Positions 1 through 5,115 of a stretch of 5,115 nt of DNA are shown here, one piece after another. This DNA is from Nocardioides sp. Its GTDB lineage: Bacteria > Actinomycetota > Actinomycetes > Propionibacteriales > Nocardioidaceae. Positions within the stretch are counted from its first letter, which is position 1. The number at the start of each line of letters is the position of its first letter. The stretch is from assembly GCA_030145945.1 (NCBI GenBank), contig JASLDK010000082.1, positions 1-5,115 of the forward strand, in the 5' to 3' direction. The translations under genes were made by a program, and so were the position numbers. The notes under the pieces are model-generated. The model made no database searches. It was given only the letters and a program-made list of their open reading frames with translations, and was not told the origin of the DNA.

Positions 1-43
1 GGGCATCGAAGCACTGTCAGAAGACAAAGTACGGATCGACCTC

Positions 44-48
44 GGGAG
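44..48 (+). promoter_or_regulatory. Probable ribosome binding site for the first gene
   Basis: GGGAG lies 7 nt before the ATG at 56. This favours ATG 56 over a start beyond the left edge. The site is short and purine matches are common in high-GC DNA, so the support is moderate. Confidence 0.45.
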
Positions 49-55
49 CAAGACG

Positions 56-1486
56 ATGAACCTGATAGCTGATGGTGGTGGCGGGGGTAGTTCCGTCGGT
101 TCCCGTGCCTTCCTGATCGCTGCGGCAGCAGCGAAGGCGGAACTGCTGCATCAGGGCGCCTGGGAGTCCACGGGAGAGTGGACGGTCAAGCGCGAGATCA
201 ATGTCGCCACGCAGATTTCGTCGATGTACGCGATCGTCGAGGTCAACACCTTGTCCGGCGACTACACCTCGGAAGCGTCCGGCGCGACCTCCGACACCAG
301 TGAGGCGATCTTGATCGCCGAGGCGAAAGCGGCCATCGCGAAGTGGGGGCCCAAGATCGACGGGCTCTTCACCAAGTGGAAGGACCTCCCGAGCCGCTAC
401 TCGTGGGACCCGCTGCTCGACTGGTCGGTCCGCGAGCTGAACATCGACCCGGAGAACCCGCAGAGCACCTCGGATTCGTTCGGCGAGGTCAACACGCGCC
501 TGGCGGGCGACCTCGAGAACATCAAGTTGCGGACCGGACAGCTCAAGGGTCACTATGCCGAGACCTTCGCCGAGAACTACGTCAACCAGTTGCCCACGAC
601 CTTCCAGGCCCAGGGGCGACTCGTCGCCGCGCTGAGCGTGGTGAGCCATCTGCAGGGCGAGATCTGGGGGCGGACGGAGGACGACCTCGAGAGCTTCGAA
701 CAGAAGGCGCTGGATGCGATGAAGGCTTCCGCGCCGGACGGCCCGAATGGTGACCTCGTTCTCGGCCTGACCGTGATCGCTGCCTTCGCCACGGCGCTCG
801 CCGCCGTGCCCACGCTCGGGGGATCCGTCGCGCTTTTCGGTGCGATCAGCGGCGCGGCGGCCATTGGTGCGGGCATCGAAGCGGCCAAGAAACCCGATAC
901 GAAGTACCAGAGCTTGCCTCTCGGGGCGGATCACCCGGACAAGGTGTTCTCCAACATGGAGAAGTGGCTTGATGCCCTGGACGAGCAGATCAAGGCCCAG
1001 GAGATCGGCGGCCGTGACTTCCTCAAGCTGGCGCAGACCTTCGCGGACGGGGGATCATGCGAGCTGAAGCCGCCCCACCTCAACTCCGCGCCGACCGGTG
1101 AGGTCCTCAGCCACCAGCAGGACATCATCGTCAGCAAGGAGGCGATCGCGAAGATCACCGAGTTGTGGCTGCCTTCGGTGGCTGCCGACCTGAGGCAGGC
1201 CGAGAAGAACCTGGACCTGACCGCCAAGGACGGCTTCCAACGGGCAACCGCGGTGGGTCTGGCGCCCAACGGGTGCTGGCCGGAGTTCAGCGCGCTGCAG
1301 ACGCGGACGTCGTCGCTGCTCACCGGACTGTCCACGGATCTTGAGAGTGCGGGAACCAAGTTGGAGGATGCGGCCCGGATGATCGGCTACACCGATGAGT
1401 CGATCAGCCAGCACTACCGGAAGGTCGAGACGCAGGTCGAGGACCGCAACCTGAACGACATCGACGACGTGACTCCGCTCCTGTGA
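56..1486 (+). CDS. Unrecognised helical protein, candidate type VII (ESX)-like substrate with a central membrane-type segment
   Basis: The product is 476 residues and I do not recognise a named family. It is mostly predicted helix. Residues 1-30 hold a run of five glycines and then an alanine-rich helix. Residues about 140-225 are amphipathic helix, including W-rich and Q-rich stretches. Residues about 234-275 are a continuous Gly/Ala-rich hydrophobic stretch, long enough for a membrane hairpin. Residues about 345-460 resemble ESX secretion-associated (EspC/WXG100-like) helical proteins, with spaced Leu/Ala, W408, the pattern L..L..AG..L..AA at 425-440, and a YxxxE motif at Y454-E458. Two cysteines are present (C335, C407). 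No N-terminal signal peptide is seen, which fits a type VII route but does not prove it. The ATG at 56 follows a GGGAG at 44-48, and the first codons have low third-position GC, as is usual at gene starts. However, the frame stays open to the window edge, so a start further upstream is possible. It overlaps the next gene by 4 bp. That the gene is real is well supported; its role is inferred. Confidence 0.8.
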   Translation: MNLIADGGGGGSSVGSRAFLIAAAAAKAELLHQGAWESTGEWTVKREINVATQISSMYAIVEVNTLSGDYTSEASGATSDTSEAILIAEAKAAIAKWGPKIDGLFTKWKDLPSRYSWDPLLDWSVRELNIDPENPQSTSDSFGEVNTRLAGDLENIKLRTGQLKGHYAETFAENYVNQLPTTFQAQGRLVAALSVVSHLQGEIWGRTEDDLESFEQKALDAMKASAPDGPNGDLVLGLTVIAAFATALAAVPTLGGSVALFGAISGAAAIGAGIEAAKKPDTKYQSLPLGADHPDKVFSNMEKWLDALDEQIKAQEIGGRDFLKLAQTFADGGSCELKPPHLNSAPTGEVLSHQQDIIVSKEAIAKITELWLPSVAADLRQAEKNLDLTAKDGFQRATAVGLAPNGCWPEFSALQTRTSSLLTGLSTDLESAGTKLEDAARMIGYTDESISQHYRKVETQVEDRNLNDIDDVTPLL

Positions 1487-2463
1487 GGCGTCATCGAGCG
1501 TTCGTGACGCTGGTGGCGCTCGTCATTCCGCTGGCCGCGGCCTGCACAGGCGAGAACCACGACGGTGTCGTATCCGACGCCGAACCGGCGCAGGTCGACG
1601 GCACCCAACTCTGGGCACAACTGCCCACGGGCCGCGTCACAGTGACTGTCGGCAAGGCGGTCCGCACGATTCCCGGTGACGAGGTCGTCGGGGGCAAGCC
1701 GGTCGAGGCCGACAGCGGCCGGGAGTTCCTGCCGGTCGCCGTGGTCTACGACGATCTGGTCGGAGTTCCGTACGACGCACCGCAGGCCGAGGTCAGCCCT
1801 GAGAAGGAGACCGATCTCGCCCTGCACGTCGGCGATCGGTCCTACCGGATCCCGTTCGACCGCGACACCACCAGGTCCTACATCGAATTGCCCTCCTCCA
1901 CCGGTGGCGACGTGAGTCTCGATGTCGCCTTCGACGGCGTCTCGCAGAGCGTCGATGCCGCGGGCAGGCGCGACCTTGGTGAGGCTGCCGGCCTCTACGA
2001 CGCAAGCACCCGCGTGGAGTTGCAGTCGTGCGGGGGCGAGGAGGGGAGTCGCCTGGACGGCGGCGACCGTTCGTGGCTGCGCACCTGCCGTTACAACCTG
2101 TGGGAGTACCCGTACGTCGAAGGTCTCGGCTGGGCCTCGAAGCGCGAGCCTGGCACGACATGGGTTGTCGCCACCGCGCAGACATGGCTGCGCGCCGACC
2201 AGCTCGACGCTGACGGCATGACGTGTCGTCCCGCCGCGATGGGCGGCAGCATCCTGGTCCGAGTCGACGGACGGTCGAGCACCCAAGAGCTTCCCGTGCA
2301 GGCCAACAATCTGGGCAACGGGCACGGTCTGGGCGCCAAGGAGGCGTTCCTGCTGGCGCCTGCTGACCAGCACGATCTCGAGGTGACGAGCACCTGGGGC
2401 TGTCGCCTGGGTGACCGTAGCGCCGATCGCAAGTTCGTGGACCGGGTGAAAGCTCCGTCCTGA
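1483..2463 (+). CDS. Predicted lipoprotein of unknown function, coupled to the upstream gene
   Basis: The product is 326 residues. It starts with basic residues (RRHR), a hydrophobic core at residues 6-19, and a lipobox-like LAAA-C with C21 as the likely lipidated cysteine. It should therefore be exported and anchored on the outer face of the cytoplasmic membrane. Position -3 is Ala rather than the preferred Leu, a tolerated variant. The mature part alternates short hydrophobic strands with Gly/Asp/Pro turns, suggesting a beta-rich extracellular domain. Four further cysteines (C183, C202, C248, C307) all lie in the C-terminal half and could form two disulfides. No catalytic motif or known family was recognised. 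The GTG start at 1483-1485 overlaps the TGA of the upstream gene (GTGA), and no clear ribosome binding site precedes it, so translation probably depends on the upstream gene. An internal GTG at 1504 would cut off the basic N-terminus of the signal and is less likely. Confidence 0.85.
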   Translation: MRRHRAFVTLVALVIPLAAACTGENHDGVVSDAEPAQVDGTQLWAQLPTGRVTVTVGKAVRTIPGDEVVGGKPVEADSGREFLPVAVVYDDLVGVPYDAPQAEVSPEKETDLALHVGDRSYRIPFDRDTTRSYIELPSSTGGDVSLDVAFDGVSQSVDAAGRRDLGEAAGLYDASTRVELQSCGGEEGSRLDGGDRSWLRTCRYNLWEYPYVEGLGWASKREPGTTWVVATAQTWLRADQLDADGMTCRPAAMGGSILVRVDGRSSTQELPVQANNLGNGHGLGAKEAFLLAPADQHDLEVTSTWGCRLGDRSADRKFVDRVKAPS

Positions 2464-2478
2464 CAGGCATAGGCTGGC

Positions 2479-3669
2479 GTGGTGGCATTGGATGCAGCGC
2501 TGGCCCTGATCGACTCCGTCGTCACCAAGTACGACGACGAGTTGGTCGAGTTGCGCCGCGACCTGCACCGCCACCCGGAGGTGTCGTGGCAGGAGCAGCG
2601 CACGGCCGACCGCGTGATCGAGCATCTCGAGCGCCAGGGGTGGCGGATCACGCGAATGCCCCGCAGCGGTGTGGTGGCAGATCTCGGCGACACCGGTCCA
2701 CGGGTCGCTCTGCGAGCCGACATGGATGCGCTGCCGGTCCCGGACCTGACCACCGATCCGTGGGCGAGCAGCGTCGAGGGTGTCGCCCATGCCTGTGGTC
2801 ACGACGTCCACACCAGCGCCCTGGTGGGCGCGGGCGCCGCCCTGGCCGAGCTGCATGCGCACGGGCAGCTGAGGGGACGGGTGCGGTTGGTGTTCCAGCC
2901 GGCCGAGGAGGTCATGCCCGGCGGTGCTCGACACCTGATCAGCCTCGGGGTGCTCGAGGGCGTGGACCGGATCTTCGCGCTGCACTGTGACCCTTCGGTC
3001 GACGTCGGTGCCGTGGGTCTGCGAGCCGGCCCGATCACCAGCGCCGCCGACCGGATCGACGTACGCCTCGAGGGCAATGGTGGCCACACCTCCCGTCCGC
3101 ACCTCACCGGTGACCTCACCTTCGCACTCGCCAAGATCACCAGCGAGCTGCCCGCCGTGCTGAGTCGACGGATGGACCCTCGGGCGGGCGTCAGCGTGGT
3201 GTGGGGCATGTTGCAGGCCGGCTCGGCCGCCAACGTGATCCCCGACCGCGGCATCGCCAGCGGCACCGTGCGCATCCTGGATGCGGAGGCGTGGGCGGCT
3301 TGCGAGGCCGTCGTACGGGAAGCCGTCCTGGACATCGTGCGGCCCTACGGCGTCACGGCGATCGTCGACTACCTCCAAGGCGTGCCGCCGGTGGTCAACG
3401 ACCGCCTCAGCGTCGCCATGGTCGCCTCGGCTGCCGACGACCTGCTCGGTCTGCACCACCGCACCGAGGTCGAGCAGAGCCTGGGTGGTGAGGACTTCGG
3501 GTGGTACGTCGCGCAGGTCCCCGGAGCCATGTTCCGGCTCGGAACCCGCAGCCCCGGAGGTCCGACGTACGACCTGCACCAGGGCGACTTCCAGGCCGAC
3601 GAGACGGCGATCGGGTACGGCGCGCGGATGCTCGCCGGCGCAGCAGTGAAGGCCTTCGCCCAGACCTGA
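2479..3669 (+). CDS. M20D-family metallo-amidohydrolase (N-acyl amino acid / hippurate hydrolase type)
   Basis: This 396-residue protein has the full M20D signature and the usual family length. Residues 26-34 (RRDLHRHPE) form the conserved N-terminal element, and R79-DMDALP follows. HACGHDVH at 104-111 supplies metal-binding C106 and H108. FQPAEE at 139-144 supplies the catalytic/metal glutamates E143 and E144. H169, H203 (GGHTSRPH, in the inserted dimerisation domain) and H367 (LHQGDF) match other conserved histidines. GGEDF at 336-340 is also typical. By family knowledge it hydrolyses an N-acyl or amide bond of an amino acid conjugate, using a two-metal centre in the cytoplasm. The exact substrate cannot be read from sequence. 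No signal peptide is present. GTG 2479 and GTG 2482 are both possible starts; AGG at 2471-2473 is 5 or 8 nt upstream. The gene begins 15 bp after the lipoprotein gene, so cotranscription is likely. Nothing else ties its chemistry to the upstream pair. Confidence 0.95.
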   Translation: MVALDAALALIDSVVTKYDDELVELRRDLHRHPEVSWQEQRTADRVIEHLERQGWRITRMPRSGVVADLGDTGPRVALRADMDALPVPDLTTDPWASSVEGVAHACGHDVHTSALVGAGAALAELHAHGQLRGRVRLVFQPAEEVMPGGARHLISLGVLEGVDRIFALHCDPSVDVGAVGLRAGPITSAADRIDVRLEGNGGHTSRPHLTGDLTFALAKITSELPAVLSRRMDPRAGVSVVWGMLQAGSAANVIPDRGIASGTVRILDAEAWAACEAVVREAVLDIVRPYGVTAIVDYLQGVPPVVNDRLSVAMVASAADDLLGLHHRTEVEQSLGGEDFGWYVAQVPGAMFRLGTRSPGGPTYDLHQGDFQADETAIGYGARMLAGAAVKAFAQT

Positions 3670-3688
3670 GGTCCAGACCTGAGAGGTC
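3663..3688. repeat. Two adjacent short palindromes spanning the amidohydrolase stop codon
   Basis: GACCT-G-AGGTC (3663-3673) is followed after 2 nt by GACCT-GAG-AGGTC (3676-3688). The two also form a direct repeat: an 11-bp CCAGACCTGAG occurs at 3660-3670 and at 3673-3683, with a 13-bp period. The TGA at 3667-3669 sits inside the first palindrome. This may be a small tandem duplication, a weak RNA hairpin at the 3' end of the message, or a double operator for the downstream gene. The sequence alone does not decide. Confidence 0.6.
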
Positions 3689-3703
3689 AGACCAGAGGGT
3701 TTG

Positions 3704-3721
3704 GCCCCGGTGACCCGGGGC
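3704..3721 (+). terminator. GC-only hairpin just before the DUF3060-like gene; terminator or 5' leader element
   Basis: GCCCCGG (3704-3710) pairs with CCGGGGC (3715-3721) around a TGAC loop, giving seven G-C pairs. No T-run follows. It could end transcription from the amidohydrolase gene, as hairpins without a T-run are common in actinobacteria. Its 3' arm directly touches the AGGGGAG ribosome binding site of the next gene, so it could instead tune translation or stabilise the 5' end of a transcript starting in this gap. Confidence 0.4.
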
Positions 3722-3728
3722 AGGGGAG
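3722..3728 (+). promoter_or_regulatory. Ribosome binding site of the DUF3060-like gene
   Basis: AGGGGAG lies 4 nt before ATG 3733 and fixes that start, which also gives a complete signal peptide. The spacing is short. The site begins immediately after the hairpin ending at 3721. Confidence 0.6.
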
Positions 3729-3732
3729 TGCC

Positions 3733-4338
3733 ATGTCCCGCAAGACACGCGCCCTGCGCGCCCCCGTGTCCCTGTCCGCCCTCACCGCAACCGTGCTCGC
3801 CGGTGCCGGACTCGCTCTGGTCCCGGCACCCTCGCACGCGGCAGTCACCCTCGACTGCACGAGCGGACCGGTCACGATCGATGACAGCACCGCGGACTAC
3901 ACGCTCACCGGCGCCTGCTCGACGGTGATCGTCAACGGCAGCAACATCAGCCTCGCGTTGGAGAGCGCGTCTTCGCTGATGGTCACCGGGGCCAATGTCG
4001 ACGTCACCACCCCCGGCGCGATCCCGTCGGTGGTGGTGGCCGGATCCAACAGCTCTCTCACGGCAGCATCGGCATTGACGGCCCGCGTCACCGCGAGCAA
4101 CGTCGACCTGCGCATTCCCGCCCTCGACAAGGCGGTTCTGGTCGGCTCCAACAACCTCGTCGCCGCTCAGACCGGCGCCAAGGTCAAGGTCAAGGGCGCC
4201 AACAATGCGGTGAAGTACCGCAAGCTCCGCAAGGTCGTGGTCCGTGGCGCCAACAACACCGTCAAGGTGCGCAGCGGCAGGACGAAGGTCAGCGTCAAGG
4301 GCGCCAACAATGTGATCCGGGTGCACCGCCGCCGCTGA
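3733..4338 (+). CDS. Secreted DUF3060-like repeat protein with a basic C-terminus
   Basis: The product is 201 residues. Residues 1-36 are a Sec signal peptide: basic start (RKTR), a hydrophobic core, and SHA before A37. No lipobox or C-terminal anchor is seen, so it is probably released or bound to the cell surface by charge. The mature chain is a regular repeat with core V-x-G-[SA]-N-[NX]. The key asparagines are N71, N88, N106, N123, N140, N157, N174 and N192, spaced 17-18 residues apart. This strict period and the V/I alternation suggest a beta-solenoid. C42 and C62 may form a disulfide in the N-terminal cap. Residues 150-201 hold 18 Lys/Arg and no Asp/Glu, while the mature part before that is net acidic. 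DUF3060 has no established function to my knowledge; the assignment rests on recognising the VxGxNN repeat and signal peptide. The gene is 63 bp after the amidohydrolase and may have its own promoter, though none was identified. Confidence 0.85.
   Translation: MSRKTRALRAPVSLSALTATVLAGAGLALVPAPSHAAVTLDCTSGPVTIDDSTADYTLTGACSTVIVNGSNISLALESASSLMVTGANVDVTTPGAIPSVVVAGSNSSLTAASALTARVTASNVDLRIPALDKAVLVGSNNLVAAQTGAKVKVKGANNAVKYRKLRKVVVRGANNTVKVRSGRTKVSVKGANNVIRVHRRR
4189..4312 (+). repeat. 19-bp direct repeat inside the DUF3060-like gene
   Basis: GTCAAGGGCGCCAACAATG occurs at 4189-4207 and again at 4294-4312, exactly 105 bp (35 codons, two protein repeats) apart. A third, diverged copy (GGCGCCAACAAC) lies between them, around 4247-4258. 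The near identity at DNA level suggests recent internal duplication or ongoing homogenisation of the last repeats. Confidence 0.75.
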
Positions 4339-4351
4339 CGGGGCGAGGGTC

Positions 4352-4383
4352 GCAGGAATCCCCGGTCGACCGGGGATTCCTGC
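4352..4383. terminator. Perfect 32-bp palindrome, probable bidirectional terminator
   Basis: The arms at 4352-4367 and 4368-4383 are exact reverse complements. As RNA this gives a 14-bp stem (GCAGGAATCCCCGG pairing with CCGGGGATTCCTGC) closed by a TCGA loop. It lies 13 bp after the + strand stop and 31 bp after the - strand stop, between convergent genes, so it can serve both. No T-run follows on either strand, as is frequent for terminators in high-GC actinobacteria. Confidence 0.8.
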
Positions 4384-4414
4384 AACGGCGCCTGAAGACA
4401 GCGGATGACTGAAA

Positions 4415-5115
4415 CTACCCCTTGCGGTAGGGCACACCGTCGGCGGCGGGCGCCCGGGAGGCACCCACCAGGCCGGCGACGGCGACGATCGTGACGATGT
4501 AGGGCAGCATCAGCATGAACTGGCTGGGCACCGGTGAGCCGATGACCGACAACGCCAGCTGCAGGTTGGACGCGAACCCGAACAGCAGCGCCGCGAGGGT
4601 GGCACGGATCGGGTCCCACCGACCGAAGATCACCGCCGCCAACGCGATGTATCCCGCGCCGTCGGTCATCTCCTCACCGAACTGGGGGACCGAGACCAAG
4701 GTGTACGTCGCCCCGCCCGCGCCGGCGATCAGTCCCGCGATGATCAAGGTGGTGTAGCGGGTGCGGTTGACCTTGATGCCGACCGTGTCGGCGGCCTTGG
4801 GATGCTCGCCGACGGCACGCACCCGCAGGCCCCACTTGGTGCGGTAGAGCGCCCACGCCACGATCGCGACCGCGGCGTACATGAAGTAGACGAGGATCGT
4901 CTGACGGAAGAGCACCGGACCGATGATCGGGATCTGGCCGAGCACCGGGATCGGCAGGCGCGAGAAGTGCTCGGGTGCGTTGAGCTTGTCCGGGTTCTCG
5001 GTGAGGACCTGACCGAACAGGAAGCTGGTCAGGCCGATCACCAGCACGTTGAGGACGACGCCGACGATCACCTGGTCGACGAAGTAGGTGATCGCGAAGA
5101 AGCCCAGCACGAGGG
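4415..5115 (-). CDS. ABC transporter permease, BPD_transp_2 class (YufQ/NupQ-like), C-terminal part
   Basis: About 232 residues are visible, and the frame is open at the right edge, so the N-terminus is missing. Family members of this kind are roughly 300 residues or more. Hydrophobic segments lie at about residues 15-37, 72-91, 122-140, 155-180 and 200-218 of the visible part. The cytoplasmic loop with GLRVRAVGEHPKAADTVGI and the later segment with ALAAVIFGRWDPIRA are typical of permeases paired with BMP-type lipoproteins, which import nucleosides or simple sugars. The loop should contact the ATPase subunit. The other parts of the transporter (second permease, ATPase, binding protein) would be expected upstream of this gene, beyond the window. 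The gene ends at TAG 4415-4417 and is convergent with the DUF3060-like gene. The class is clear; the substrate is inferred from family resemblance only. Confidence 0.92.
   Translation of the reverse strand, partial: LVLGFFAITYFVDQVIVGVVLNVLVIGLTSFLFGQVLTENPDKLNAPEHFSRLPIPVLGQIPIIGPVLFRQTILVYFMYAAVAIVAWALYRTKWGLRVRAVGEHPKAADTVGIKVNRTRYTTLIIAGLIAGAGGATYTLVSVPQFGEEMTDGAGYIALAAVIFGRWDPIRATLAALLFGFASNLQLALSVIGSPVPSQFMLMLPYIVTIVAVAGLVGASRAPAADGVPYRKG

Noticed and set aside
17..934. A 305-residue open frame on the - strand
   Set aside because: It is antisense to the first gene, of low complexity and rich in Arg, Leu and Val, with no recognisable domain. It is a codon-bias shadow.
2028..2213. Small open frames overlapping the lipoprotein and amidohydrolase genes on the + strand
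   Set aside because: They are Arg/Ala/Pro-rich out-of-frame readings of genes whose own frames carry clear signal or catalytic motifs.
3660..3690. Short direct repeats as a CRISPR array or attachment site
   Set aside because: The repeat unit is only 11 bp with a 2-bp spacer, and no integrase, tRNA or cas gene is present.
3667..3735. Stop-codon readthrough fusion of the amidohydrolase to the DUF3060-like protein
   Set aside because: The two genes are in the same frame and the 21 codons between the TGA and ATG 3733 contain no stop, but this is common by chance in high-GC DNA. The second protein has its own ribosome binding site and a signal peptide, which would make no sense in the middle of a cytoplasmic enzyme.
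1414..4464. A 1016-residue open frame on the - strand
   Set aside because: It lies antisense to three well-supported genes. Its translation is rich in Arg, His, Asp, Gly and Ala without domain structure, the usual result of high-GC codon bias on the opposite strand.
5108..5110. GTG as the start of the ABC permease
   Set aside because: The frame continues to the window edge and family members have further membrane segments before this point. The codon is an internal valine.

Overview
The window is high-GC DNA with strong G/C preference at third codon positions. It has GTG as well as ATG starts, a lipoprotein signal, and a protein with type VII (ESX)-substrate-like helical features. This suggests an actinobacterium, possibly of the Propionibacteriales/Nocardioidaceae kind. 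The genus guess is an inference from general character, not from a marker gene.

Layout: four genes on the + strand are followed by one convergent gene on the - strand that runs off the right edge. (1) 56-1486 is an unrecognised 476-residue, mostly helical protein with a central glycine/alanine-rich membrane-type segment. Its C-terminal third has the look of ESX secretion-associated proteins and ends with a YxxxE motif. (2) 1483-2463 is a 326-residue predicted lipoprotein of unknown function, coupled to gene 1 by a GTGA stop/start overlap. (3) 2479-3669 is an M20D-type metallo-amidohydrolase, 15 bp after gene 2. (4) 3733-4338 is a small secreted DUF3060-like protein built of eight repeats of about 17 residues, with a very basic C-terminal half. 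(5) 4415-5115 (-) is the C-terminal part of a BPD_transp_2-type ABC permease of the sugar/nucleoside class (YufQ/NupQ-like).

Genes 1 to 3 are so tightly packed that they are probably one transcript. Genes 1 and 2 look like a true functional pair: a candidate exported or membrane-inserting helical protein made together with an extracellular membrane-anchored lipoprotein. Gene 3 looks like an ordinary catabolic hydrolase, and its presence may be only positional. The 63-bp gap between genes 3 and 4 is unusually structured: two short palindromes start inside gene 3, the first of them spanning its stop codon, and a GC-only hairpin abuts the gene 4 ribosome binding site. A perfect 32-bp palindrome between the convergent genes 4 and 5 is a good bidirectional terminator candidate.

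No tRNA, rRNA, CRISPR array, insertion sequence or integrase was seen. The main candidates for something undescribed are the gene 1/gene 2 pair and the charge-polarised repeat protein of gene 4.
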